Positions 21,399-27,934 of a stretch of DNA of 32,413 bases are shown in pieces. Source of the stretch: a virus; the IMG/VR virus record IMGVR_UViG_3300034103_001300, positions 1 through 32,413 of that record. One strand, 5' to 3'. The position numbers and the translations under genes were made by a program. A model generated the notes under the pieces. It had not been told where the DNA came from, ran no database searches, and saw only the letters and a list, made by a program, of their open reading frames with translations. Position 1 is the first letter of the stretch. Every line of letters starts with the position of its first letter.

Positions 21399-21649
21399 TT
21401 TACCCTTTTGTAGTGCGGCACCGGAAACGGCCCGCGCCCGGTCATCACGCGAAAGGTTTTCTTTTGTAGTTCACCGCGCTTGAAAGCCGCGCTCACTAAA
21501 CTCGACGTTTGCTCCCGACTTTTTTTGATTTTTTCTGCCAACTCCAAGACGGTAAACCAACCCGGCGGCACTTTGTCGGGCGTTCGGGGAACCTGCAAAG
21601 TTGCGAGCCAAGCGGCATTTTCCAAATCTTCGGCGGTGATTTTTTTCAT
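21395..21649 (-). CDS. Small winged-helix-like protein
   Basis: An 84-residue protein starting MKKITAEDLENAAWLATLQ. The section WFTVLELAEKIKKSREQTSSLVSAAFKRGEL resembles a helix-turn-helix with a recognition helix, followed by a basic wing-like hairpin (QKKTFRVMTGRG, PVPHYKRVK). It may bind DNA and regulate the operon. I recall similar small proteins in phages but cannot name a family. It overlaps both the phosphoesterase stop and the GNAT start by 4 nt. Confidence 0.65.
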   Translation of the reverse strand: MKKITAEDLENAAWLATLQVPRTPDKVPPGWFTVLELAEKIKKSREQTSSLVSAAFKRGELQKKTFRVMTGRGPFPVPHYKRVK

Positions 21650-22464
21650 AGCTCGGCTACGTCGGGAGCGGGCGGATTGAAATGGATGTTGTGGACTTGC
21701 GGCAGCGATCCTTCAGGCCGATCACGCCAATCGAGCACCATCACGGAAGGGCGGGGGATCGCGTCTGGAACGACCTTGTGCGCGTGGCGGGTGAGGAACT
21801 GCCATCCGCCCGTGATGCACAGCATGGAGGCTCCGTCGCTAAACCATCCGCCGCAATGCCGGTGCGCTCGCAAAAACACTTGGGCGGGCGGGTGACCGGC
21901 GCGCAGTGAGTTTAGCCTGGCATTGCCCATCGCAATGCTCATGGCCGTGGCTTCGAGGTAACTGCGCGACGTGACGCCGATGTGATGCGTGGCGTCGATC
22001 AAGCAGCCGTGAATGCGAAAAAGCCACTTGTCGCGTGCGACCAGATCGCGCGCGCCGAGCAGTTTGGCGAGATAGGTTTCAATGTCGTGCGTGTGGCATT
22101 CGGTGCCCTTGACCACGAGAGTCTCAGCCGCGCGCTGCGTAAAGGGACGCAGAGCTTCCGCCGCCATCGCGCAATGGTTCTCGATCAACGAGGCGACAAC
22201 CTCGGGGCTTCGATGGTGGATGCCCTCGGTTGCGTCGCCGTTGACCAACAGGGCAAGCGGATCGTTGCCAGCGATGCGCGCAACTTCTTTCTGCGCCGTT
22301 TGCCAATTCTCCCAAAGCCAAGCTTGGTGGACGTTGCGGCCAAAGCCAATGGTGTTTCCCGCCATGTTCTCCGAATCTGGAGGCATGAGGCCGACAGTTG
22401 AGCCGCAATGCAGGTCGCTCACAACCACGAGCATCTGCGGGCGGCGGGGCTTGTTCTTCGCCAT
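21646..22464 (-). CDS. Calcineurin-like metallophosphoesterase
   Basis: The 272-residue protein carries the metal-binding blocks of the family: VVVSDLHCGS (Asp17, His19), LLVNGDATEG (Asp77), a GTECHTHD segment at about 120-127 in place of the usual GNHE/D, a THHIG histidine and RAHRHCGGW. The altered third block is unusual and could change metal binding. Substrates could be nucleotides, cyclic nucleotides or DNA ends; none can be chosen. The start at 22464 puts the first beta strand directly after a basic N-terminus and is supported by a TTGACA element 14 nt upstream. An upstream in-frame ATG at 22551 would add a Gly-rich segment that is probably not translated. It is the first gene of the minus-strand operon. 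Confidence 0.85.
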   Translation of the reverse strand: MAKNKPRRPQMLVVVSDLHCGSTVGLMPPDSENMAGNTIGFGRNVHQAWLWENWQTAQKEVARIAGNDPLALLVNGDATEGIHHRSPEVVASLIENHCAMAAEALRPFTQRAAETLVVKGTECHTHDIETYLAKLLGARDLVARDKWLFRIHGCLIDATHHIGVTSRSYLEATAMSIAMGNARLNSLRAGHPPAQVFLRAHRHCGGWFSDGASMLCITGGWQFLTRHAHKVVPDAIPRPSVMVLDWRDRPEGSLPQVHNIHFNPPAPDVAEL

Positions 22465-22592
22465 TGTTCCGCCGCGTATGTCAAAGTGGCCGTGTCCTAA
22501 ATCGCCCACCAAGCCTGCAAATCCGCCAAGGCCAACTATCCATTTTCCCACAAAGTATTGACTTATGGCGATACGCTAAGATTAGTTGCTGT
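22465..22592. promoter_or_regulatory. Divergent intergenic region between the minus-strand and early operons
   Basis: The 128 bp separate two outward-facing genes and should hold both promoters. A TTGACT at 22558-22563 faces right, but the nearest -10-like hexamers (TAAGAT at 22577, TTAGTT at 22582) are poorly spaced or weak. I therefore cannot define the exact promoters. The left-facing gene has a TTGACA element here. Confidence 0.45.
22479..22484 (-). promoter_or_regulatory. TTGACA start-associated element on the minus strand
   Basis: The plus strand reads TGTCAA, so the minus strand carries TTGACA 14 nt before the ATG at 22464. This is the only minus-strand copy I found near a gene start. 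Confidence 0.5.
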
Positions 22593-22946
22593 ATGGCGAT
22601 TTGCCCTCACTGCGGCCAAAAGATGCCCAAAGCGCGGTTGCCCGCATGGGCGAAGGATTACGAGAGGTTGGGGGAGGTGAGGAAACGCACGGCGCAAATG
22701 CTCCGGGAGGCCGACCCGCTGGAAGGATTGCCCGCCCAAGCCAAGAAAGCCCTTGGCGGAGTGGGGGCCGACGCCCCGGAGAAAATCGCCCGCGCCTTGC
22801 AATACAAATTAGTCACACGGCAGACCAAAGGCGTGGGTGATCGCACCTACGCGAAGATCGAAAAGTGGCTTTTCACGAGGGGAATCATGCGCGTCTCGGA
22901 GGACGAAAACTTTTTTTACCGGGGGACAAAAAAATTGTTGACGTAA
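22593..22946 (+). CDS. Early gene with an N-terminal zinc knuckle
   Basis: The 117-residue protein starts MAICPHCGQKMPKARLP; the CPHC pair is a zinc-binding half-site. A helical charged region follows (KDYERLGEVRKRTAQMLREA) and then a section EKIARALQYKLVTRQTKGVGD. The end is strand-like (KWLFTRGIMRVSEDENFFYRG). I do not recognise the family. As the first gene of the rightward early operon it may be a regulator. Its last codons overlap the -35 region of the next promoter. Confidence 0.65.
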   Translation: MAICPHCGQKMPKARLPAWAKDYERLGEVRKRTAQMLREADPLEGLPAQAKKALGGVGADAPEKIARALQYKLVTRQTKGVGDRTYAKIEKWLFTRGIMRVSEDENFFYRGTKKLLT

Positions 22947-22979
22947 GACGAGTGTTCATGTATTACGCATCATGAACAC
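22938..22979 (+). promoter_or_regulatory. Promoter with an overlapping operator (autoregulation likely)
   Basis: TTGACG (22938-22943) and TATTAC (22961-22966) are spaced by 17 bp, fitting a sigma-70 promoter. A 9-bp inverted repeat, GTGTTCATG (22952-22960) and CATGAACAC (22971-22979), brackets the -10 box with a 10-bp spacer and includes the ATG of the next gene at 22972. A protein bound here would block the promoter. The gene it controls encodes a ribbon-helix-helix-like protein, the kind that binds such operators. Confidence 0.6.
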
Positions 22980-23226
22980 ACGAAAAAACGAGATGAACGA
23001 CAACGGCAACGGAAGTAATAAGCTCAAGAAAATGCGGAGCCCCGAGCACGCGGTGGTTTGCGTCAGTCTTCCGCGCATCATGAAAAACGCTATCGCCCGG
23101 CGCGCGCGGCAGCGCGACATGAACGTAAGCACGATGATTCGGGACTGGCTCCTGCCGACCTTGCTCGACCGTGACGAGCAGTTTGCCCGCGAATGGGAAC
23201 TACGCATGAATCGCATCAAATACTAA
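22972..23226 (+). CDS. Ribbon-helix-helix-like small DNA-binding protein
   Basis: An 84-residue protein with an N-terminal Asn/Lys-rich arm (NTRKNEMNDNGNGSNKLKKM), then a beta strand VVCVSLPRIM and helices (KNAIARRARQRDMNVSTMIRDWLLPTLL). This is the ribbon-helix-helix layout of Arc/CopG-type regulators, where the strand contacts DNA. It probably represses its own promoter through the inverted repeat over its start. An internal ATG at 22993 is an alternative start that would remove much of the arm. Confidence 0.65.
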   Translation: MNTRKNEMNDNGNGSNKLKKMRSPEHAVVCVSLPRIMKNAIARRARQRDMNVSTMIRDWLLPTLLDRDEQFAREWELRMNRIKY

Positions 23227-23247
23227 ACGCCCGTCATAACCCACTTT

Positions 23248-23487
23248 ATGCCCGTAATACACGCCCAAATCCGTCCGTCCGCTGCCGTCGAGCGGGTATC
23301 CACGAAGAATAATACGCAACCCGAAGACCTCAATAGTCAATTGTACATGACATATAGAGTCGTTGCCGACCCTATCGGGTTGGAGTCGGATGTGTGGGAT
23401 AAGATTGATGCAAAGTGCGTGGAGTTAGGGTGTTCTGCGGCGGAGTTTTTTGCGGCGTGCGCGGAACACATTTTGGAGATGGAGTAA
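23248..23487 (+). CDS. Small early protein, possibly RHH-like
   Basis: A 79-residue product. The section SDVWDKIDAKCVELGCSAAEFFAACAEHIL resembles the two helices of a ribbon-helix-helix domain, preceded by MTYRVVADPIGLE. An internal ATG at 23347 would give only this 46-residue domain. The longer start at 23248 is followed at once by CGTAATAC (23253-23260), a copy of the repeated motif of this cluster. The stop overlaps the next start by one base (TAATG). Function is only suggested by shape. Confidence 0.5.
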   Translation: MPVIHAQIRPSAAVERVSTKNNTQPEDLNSQLYMTYRVVADPIGLESDVWDKIDAKCVELGCSAAEFFAACAEHILEME

Positions 23488-23699
23488 TGGAGCGTAATAA
23501 CATGAATGACGCAAATACGTTGCAGCCGGTCACAATACGGCTGGCACCGGGAGTTTTAAGCGTAGCCCGCGCGGAGGGAGAGTTCCGCAAAGGGGGAACA
23601 AGCGCGGTGCTAAGAGACTGGCTGAAGCGAGGTATGGGCAACAAGCGAATTTTTTGCGGCAAAGACGTATTACGCCGTAATACAACCCAAAAACACTAA
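23487..23699 (+). CDS. Second ribbon-helix-helix-like protein
   Basis: A 70-residue protein with strand PVTIRLAPGVLS and helices (VARAEGEFRKGGTSAVLRDW), matching the same fold as the gene at 22972. A basic tail (KRGMGNKRIFCGKDVLRR) completes it. It starts at ATG 23487 overlapping the preceding stop. Its last codons contain a perfect inverted repeat at 23667-23683. Confidence 0.6.
   Translation: MERNNMNDANTLQPVTIRLAPGVLSVARAEGEFRKGGTSAVLRDWLKRGMGNKRIFCGKDVLRRNTTQKH
23667..23683. repeat. Inverted repeat GTATTAC / GTAATAC
   Basis: GTATTAC (23667-23673) and GTAATAC (23677-23683) form a perfect 7-bp palindromic pair around GCC. Copies of the half-site occur at 22960-22967 and 23253-23260. The repeat could be a binding site for the local ribbon-helix-helix proteins and lies 20 nt before the next gene. 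Confidence 0.55.
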
Positions 23700-23703
23700 A
23701 CAC

Positions 23704-23913
23704 ATGGACACATTAACAATCATTGCAATGTTGGGCGGGGCGTCGGCTTTTGCTGGGCTGTTGTATGTCTCGGCCTACGAAGCCGGACGGAAAAGCGGAC
23801 GTGCGGCGGAGCGGTTGCTCGCGGATCGTCGGGTTAACGGCGTGCTGGCGGAGGTGAGTCAACTGCCGAAGTTGACTAAAACTCCGAAGCGCAAACGGAG
23901 GGCGAGCAAGTGA
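23704..23913 (+). CDS. Small membrane protein of the early region
   Basis: The 69-residue product has an N-terminal transmembrane helix (LTIIAMLGGASAFAGLLYVSA, taken as residues about 4-24). A basic cytoplasmic part follows (GRKSGRAAERLLADRR, then KTPKRKRRASK at the end). The arrangement suggests a protein that anchors to the membrane and touches nucleic acid or a partner. It overlaps the next gene's GTG start by 4 nt. I recognise no family. Confidence 0.6.
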   Translation: MDTLTIIAMLGGASAFAGLLYVSAYEAGRKSGRAAERLLADRRVNGVLAEVSQLPKLTKTPKRKRRASK

Positions 23914-24101
23914 GCGTCGTTCTTTGCGTGCTGTCGGTCGTGTCGGCCCTCGTGGCGACCTATTTCGGCCTGTGCTCGCTGCAAGCGTGGCAGCAGTCAC
24001 GCCGGATTGCCGATGCGTTGGCACGGGGTGCGCGGGAGTCGGAGGCCATGCGGGTGGCTATTCAAGCGGCCATGGCGAAGAAGCACGTGATTAACAACTG
24101 A
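23910..24101 (+). CDS. Small membrane protein, GTG start
   Basis: A 63-residue protein starting with GTG inside the previous stop. It has one transmembrane helix (VVLCVLSVVSALVATYFGL) followed by an amphipathic helix (QAWQQSRRIADALARGARESEA). It looks like the predicted partner of the preceding membrane protein, as both have one helix and a soluble basic or amphipathic tail. No family is recognised. Confidence 0.6.
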   Translation: MSVVLCVLSVVSALVATYFGLCSLQAWQQSRRIADALARGARESEAMRVAIQAAMAKKHVINN

Positions 24102-24106
24102 CGGCC

Positions 24107-24199
24107 ATGCACGCACCCGACCCCGCCCTGATCGCGCTCGGCCTCATCGCCGCCGCATGGATGGCTTTCACTTGGGCGCTTACGAATTTCTGGAAATGA
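24107..24199 (+). CDS. 30-residue membrane micro-protein
   Basis: The frame from ATG 24107 encodes MHAPDPALIALGLI, then a hydrophobic AAAWMAFTWALTNFWK. The segment of about 20 apolar residues spans one membrane. It lies five bases after the preceding stop and its stop overlaps the next start (ATGA), consistent with a translated member of the operon despite its tiny size. Function is unknown. Confidence 0.5.
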   Translation: MHAPDPALIALGLIAAAWMAFTWALTNFWK

Positions 24200-24486
24200 C
24201 AAAAACTTTGCAGACACGGAGCACGAAGGGATTCCTCGGAAAGCCGACTTTCTCGTTTGTTCGGCGGAAGCGCGGAACTAACACCCTTCGCCGTCCTGCG
24301 AGCGGCGGGTCGGCTCAAATGGGAGTGGTTGCCCGCGCTGGCCGTCCCCGCCGCTCAACTTATTTCGCCACCGGCTGCGTGCTTCTTCTGGCGGAGGTTT
24401 GCCGAGGCACGGCGACTTATCACGATGCGCTGGTGCTGCTCGATGCAGCGAGGGCGATTGATGCGAAGAGGGAGAAAAAAATATGA
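24196..24486 (+). CDS. Unrecognised basic early protein
   Basis: A 96-residue basic protein from an ATGA overlap. It begins MTKTLQTRSTKGFLGKP, has a low-complexity basic middle (VARAGRPRRSTYFATG) and ends in a helix (TYHDALVLLDAARAIDAKREKK). The end overlaps the next start by 4 nt. One other frame is open over part of it, but this one has better C/G third positions and the right overlaps. Function cannot be given. Confidence 0.5.
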   Translation: MTKTLQTRSTKGFLGKPTFSFVRRKRGTNTLRRPASGGSAQMGVVARAGRPRRSTYFATGCVLLLAEVCRGTATYHDALVLLDAARAIDAKREKKI

Positions 24487-25301
24487 GCGACTACACGCTG
24501 GGCAAAGTTGAATTTGAGCGGCACGCCGATGCCGTGATGACTTCGCTGGCCGATTCGGTCGTTCAGCACATGGCCGAGCTGGAAGAGGCGAATGCGCGCA
24601 TTGCTGTGCTTGAAGAGGAGCAAAAGGTTTTGGTGCGGGAGCGGGACGAGGCTTTGGCGGCGGTCACTGAGGGCGGCACTGGAAATTCCGGGGTCGAGCG
24701 ACCTGAGCCGTCGCCACACTTTTCGGAAACGGTAGCGTTTTTGCGTACGTTTAACCGCTGGCGGCGGGGGGATGAAACGCTTGAGCAGCCGAGCCCGCGG
24801 GAGGTCGGCTGGGCGATTGACGCCGCGTGTGACGAGATCGAGCGGCTGCAAGCTGGCGGCTGCGCACGCGATCAGCGGACGACGCAGTTTTGCGCGGAGG
24901 CGGTAAGCGCGATTCAAGAGCGGGATGAACTCCGTCGCGAGCGCGATGAAGCGCTGGTGTTGGCCGGCGGGGCGAGCACGCTGCGTGAGTTGGCCAATTT
25001 GCACGTCGAGGCGTTACTGTGTTGGAGCACGGCAGAGCGCGAGCGCGACGAGGAAAGGGCGATAACATTTCGCCAAGCCGATTATATGGATGAGCTTGAA
25101 CGCGAGCGGGATGAGGCGCGGGCGGCTTTGCTTTGGGCCGTAGAATGGCTGGACACGATCACGGGGCGGTTTCCGGAGGATGGCAGCGTGGACGAAATGT
25201 TTAAGGAGCTGGCGAAAGATCGGCTCACGAACACGGCGCTCGACGCGGCTTGGGATCAAGTCGGTTGGACGCAGGCGGTGGCGAAGGAGGTGCGGGGATG
25301 A
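24483..25301 (+). CDS. Coiled-coil protein with repeated E/R-E-R-D-E motifs
   Basis: A 272-residue protein, largely helical. The motif (V/R/E)-R-E-R-D-E-A recurs four times: VRERDEALAAV near 51, RRERDEALVLA near 152, then ERERDEERAIT and ERERDEARAAL further on, with similar helices between. Such spaced heptads suggest a segmented coiled coil or spectrin-like bundle. Its start has a purine-rich GAGGGAGAAAAAAAT leader and overlaps the previous stop; the stop overlaps the resolvase start, which has a perfect AAGGAGGT sequence. The family resembles 'ead/Ea22'-type phage proteins of unknown role, which is only an impression. Confidence 0.7.
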   Translation: MSDYTLGKVEFERHADAVMTSLADSVVQHMAELEEANARIAVLEEEQKVLVRERDEALAAVTEGGTGNSGVERPEPSPHFSETVAFLRTFNRWRRGDETLEQPSPREVGWAIDAACDEIERLQAGGCARDQRTTQFCAEAVSAIQERDELRRERDEALVLAGGASTLRELANLHVEALLCWSTAERERDEERAITFRQADYMDELERERDEARAALLWAVEWLDTITGRFPEDGSVDEMFKELAKDRLTNTALDAAWDQVGWTQAVAKEVRG

Positions 25302-25783
25302 GTCGGGAGCGCGTCGTCGGCATTGATCCGGGCACTACCCAATCGGCGTGGGTTGTTTTCGACGGACGAGAAATCGTGGGGCACGGGTGGCGGGAGAACG
25401 AGCATTTGCTCAATCACGGCCTCTGGACGCACGAGCACATTTATTGCGAGATGATTGCGAGCTACGGCATGGCGGTCGGCGCGTCGGTTTTTGAAACGTG
25501 CGTGTGGATCGGGCGCTTTATGCAGTCCGCGGAATTTTACGGCGGCAAGGTGCAAAAGGTTTTTCGCAAGGACATCAAGCTGCACCTGTGCAATTCGCCG
25601 CGCGCGAAGGATGCGAACGTGCGGCAGGCGCTTATTGATCGCCTCGGGCCTCAAGGAACTAAGAAGTCGCCGGGGCCGACTTACGGCGTCAAGAGCCACG
25701 AATGGGCTGCGCTCGCGGTGGCGGTTTACGGCTGGGATCAACTTTTCGGACGGCAAAGCAACAACGCGGTGCCGCCCGCATGA
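25298..25783 (+). CDS. RuvC-like Holliday junction resolvase
   Basis: A 161-residue nuclease of the RNase H-like RuvC type found in many phages. VVGIDPGTTQSAWVVFDG at about 6-23 gives the first catalytic Asp (Asp10). A CEMIASYGM segment supplies the acidic residue of the second strand, and FRKDIKLHLCNS with KDANVRQALIDRLG follows. KSHEWAALAVAVYG ends the domain where canonical RuvC has H-x-x-D-A; here Trp replaces the usual Asp, as I recall from some phage members. It should resolve branched DNA during recombination and before packaging. The start has AAGGAGGT 7 nt upstream, the strongest ribosome site in the region. Confidence 0.85.
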   Translation: MSRERVVGIDPGTTQSAWVVFDGREIVGHGWRENEHLLNHGLWTHEHIYCEMIASYGMAVGASVFETCVWIGRFMQSAEFYGGKVQKVFRKDIKLHLCNSPRAKDANVRQALIDRLGPQGTKKSPGPTYGVKSHEWAALAVAVYGWDQLFGRQSNNAVPPA

Positions 25784-25831
25784 ACAAAACCAAGACGCCG
25801 GGAGGCGGCAACCCCCCGGCGCAATTAGCAC

Positions 25832-26419
25832 ATGAACACAGAACAAGCGAACATAGTGCAGCCCATAGGCAAAGCCATTGCCGCTGCATTTGTCAAGGCA
25901 CAGGCGGAGTTTGGCCCTGCGCTAAAAACCAGCACCAACCCACATTTCAAGAGCAAGTATGCGGGACTTGAAGAGTGTGTAGAAGCAGTTAGCCCTGCGC
26001 TTCACAAAAACGGCATTGCCATCATTCAACGCACGCAGCTTTGTGAAAATGGCATCATTGTAGAGACGGTGCTCGTGCATACGAGCGGCGAGACTTTGAG
26101 CGGAGGTCTTTTGCACGTCCCGGCGAGTAAGAATGACCCGCAGGGCTACGGCTCAGCACTTACTTACGCGCGGAGATACAGCCTGATGGCGACCTGCGGC
26201 ATTGCTGCCGAGGACGATGACGGCAATGCGGCATCTAAGCCCGTGTCCTATACGACCCAGCGCAAGCCGACTGCGCGCACGACCGACGAAATCGAAAGCA
26301 TCGCGGCTGATGTGATCAAGCTCAACCGCCCCGACAAACCTCTTCCGCCCGGCAAGGCGGCAGCAAAAACCGAAGCGGCAACTTCATCGAAGGACGATGA
26401 CGACCTGCCGTGGAACTAA
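25832..26419 (+). CDS. ERF-family single-strand annealing protein
   Basis: A 195-residue recombinase of the ERF superfamily. NPHFKSKYAGLEECVEAVSPAL at about 36-57 and the family hallmark GYGSALTYARRYSLMA at about 105-120, followed by AAEDDDGN, are diagnostic. The C-terminal tail ends in SKDDDDLPWN, an acidic tip that may bind partners in the same way as SSB tails. It pairs complementary strands exposed by the exonuclease encoded downstream. Start at 25832, without an SD sequence but in an A-rich leader; the gap from the resolvase is 48 nt. No frame break is seen. Confidence 0.92.
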   Translation: MNTEQANIVQPIGKAIAAAFVKAQAEFGPALKTSTNPHFKSKYAGLEECVEAVSPALHKNGIAIIQRTQLCENGIIVETVLVHTSGETLSGGLLHVPASKNDPQGYGSALTYARRYSLMATCGIAAEDDDGNAASKPVSYTTQRKPTARTTDEIESIAADVIKLNRPDKPLPPGKAAAKTEAATSSKDDDDLPWN

Positions 26420-26442
26420 CACGAACACAGAACACACAGAAC

Positions 26443-26721
26443 ATGATCAGTCTATCAATCAAAACAGAGAAGCTTGAGAGAGAGCACATCATCGAGGGCA
26501 AGAACGGCAAGATCGTTGCCGTGGTCTTGTTTGAGAACAAGGACGGCAAGAGCCAATACGGCGATGACGGCTATGCTAGGCAAAGCGTCAGCAAGGAAGC
26601 ACGCGAAGCTGGGGTGCGTGGCCCGATTGTCGGCAACTGGCGCTACATCGGCCAAGGGGCCAGCGCGCCGAAGGCAAAGCCCGAAGCCAGCGAAATGGCG
26701 GATTCAGACATTCCGTTTTGA
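26443..26721 (+). CDS. SSB-like protein of the phage recombination module
   Basis: A 92-residue protein. The body MISLSIKTEKLEREHIIEG, then VAVVLFENKDGKSQYGDDG and SVSKEAREAGVRGPIVGNWRYIG is a compact strand-rich fold seen in small phage proteins annotated as ssDNA-binding. The C-terminus, after a Lys/Pro/Ala linker, ends in ADSDIPF, which closely matches the bacterial SSB tip (DDDIPF) that recruits repair proteins. It therefore probably binds ssDNA or competes for SSB partners. Start is the ATG at 26443, 23 nt after the ERF stop in an AC-rich leader. Confidence 0.75.
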   Translation: MISLSIKTEKLEREHIIEGKNGKIVAVVLFENKDGKSQYGDDGYARQSVSKEAREAGVRGPIVGNWRYIGQGASAPKAKPEASEMADSDIPF

Positions 26722-26726
26722 AGCTC

Positions 26727-27572
26727 ATGAGAACCTTCAAATATGGAACCAGCGGCGTGTTTCACGACATGCTGGAGCAGGAATATCGCGCTCAAACGGC
26801 GATTGCCGGGAGCGACGCCAAGCACATCTTGCCGCCGAAAACGCCAGCGCATTACGCCGCGCATATGGCTGGCGAGACAAGGAAGGAACAGTCCCGCGCC
26901 ATGCTCATGGGCACGATGTCGCACCTTGCGGTGCTGGAGCCCGAAAAGCTCGACGCGGCTTTTGTGGAGAAACCCGAAGGCATCGACTTCCGCACGAAGG
27001 AGGGCAAGGAATGGAAGGCCCAAGTCGGAACAACGCCTATCCTCGACGCAGAGGAAGCGCGGGCGGTGCGGGGAATACGCGACTCAATCGCGGCGCATGA
27101 TGCGGCGAAGGAGTTGCTCAAAGGCACGCAGAGCGAGGTTGCCATGTTTGCCGAGCACCGCACCGGCCTTTGGATCAAGGGCCGCGTGGATGCGCTGAAG
27201 GTGGAGAGCGACAACGAGGCCGTCATTGTGGACGTGAAGACCACGTCAGCGGGTGCGGACTACGGCACGTTCTCACGGCAGGCGGCGCAGTTGAATTACC
27301 ATCTGAGCGCGGCGTGGTATTGCCACTTGGCGGGGCTGAATGGCCTGCCGCCGGTGCGGTTTTACTGGGTGGCGGTGGAGGTGGCCCCGCCGTTCGCTGT
27401 CGCGGTCTATGAGATTCACCCGGACGCGCTGGATTTGGGCGTTGCCATGATGAATGACGCGCTGGAGCTGATCGCGCGCTGCGAGGATGTTGGCTACTGG
27501 CCGGCTTACGAGCTTGAGGCGCAAATGTTAAACCTGCCCGCGTGGGCTTATGGAAAGGCGGTGGCGGCATGA
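26727..27572 (+). CDS. RecE-like exonuclease, PDDEXK fold (DUF3799 type)
   Basis: A 281-residue nuclease. MGTMSHLAVLEPEKL at about 61-75 is the family's start-of-core motif. GRVDAL (Asp155) and VIVDVKTT (Asp169, Lys171) give the D-(E/D)xK active site, and QAAQLNYHLSAAWY at about 185-198 is the typical Q-x-x-x-Y helix. It would resect double-stranded ends to feed the ERF protein. An in-frame TTG at 26718 would extend it by three residues; I prefer the ATG at 26727. The stop overlaps the next start (ATGA). Confidence 0.88.
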   Translation: MRTFKYGTSGVFHDMLEQEYRAQTAIAGSDAKHILPPKTPAHYAAHMAGETRKEQSRAMLMGTMSHLAVLEPEKLDAAFVEKPEGIDFRTKEGKEWKAQVGTTPILDAEEARAVRGIRDSIAAHDAAKELLKGTQSEVAMFAEHRTGLWIKGRVDALKVESDNEAVIVDVKTTSAGADYGTFSRQAAQLNYHLSAAWYCHLAGLNGLPPVRFYWVAVEVAPPFAVAVYEIHPDALDLGVAMMNDALELIARCEDVGYWPAYELEAQMLNLPAWAYGKAVAA

Positions 27573-27934
27573 CTTGGCAACCTGACTTGTTCGACACGGG
27601 GAGCGCGGCTGTTATCGACGTTTCCCCGGTGCGGCACACCGACCCGGAGACGTGTGAGGAGGCGCGGAAGGACGCGCTATCGAACGCGGCACGGGGGCGG
27701 AAGATTGCGTTGGATTTGCTATTTGCGAACCCGGAAGGGCTGACGGATTTCGAGTTGGCCGAGCTTTCGGGGTGGCAGCAAACGTCCATCGGCAAACGGC
27801 GCGGGGAATTGCGCGACCTCGGACTGGTCGAGGACTCGGGCCTTCGCCGGCCAAGTCCAAGCGGCAGCAAGGCGATTGTCTGGAGGGTGGTCGAAACGTC
27901 CAACGCAAAAAGAGTGGCGGAGTATTACATATGA
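27569..27934 (+). CDS. Winged helix-turn-helix protein
   Basis: A 121-residue protein. DFELAELSGWQQTSIGKRRGEL at about 54-75 is a helix-turn-helix with recognition helix TSIGKRRGEL, followed by DLGLVEDSGL and a wing (RRPSPSGSKAIVWRV). This layout is widespread in phage early regions. The N-terminal TCEEARKDALSNAARGRK helix may oligomerise. It probably binds DNA as a replication or transcription partner. It overlaps both neighbours by 4 nt; the final codons hold the sequence GTATTACAT before the next ATG. Confidence 0.8.
   Translation: MTWQPDLFDTGSAAVIDVSPVRHTDPETCEEARKDALSNAARGRKIALDLLFANPEGLTDFELAELSGWQQTSIGKRRGELRDLGLVEDSGLRRPSPSGSKAIVWRVVETSNAKRVAEYYI

Noticed and set aside
22465-22551. 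A longer N-terminus for the metallophosphoesterase starting at 22551
   Set aside because: It would add a Gly-rich segment before the first strand of the domain, whereas the ATG at 22464 is preceded by a TTGACA element at the usual distance.
24257-24511. Alternative frame over the basic early gene
   Set aside because: It overlaps the start of the coiled-coil gene by 29 bases, lacks the 4-nt overlaps seen throughout the operon, and has poorer third-position bias than the 24196 frame.
25780-25971. A frame starting inside the resolvase stop and running through the ERF gene start
   Set aside because: It overlaps the strongly supported ERF gene by 140 bases and encodes a His/Gln/Arg-rich string without coding character.
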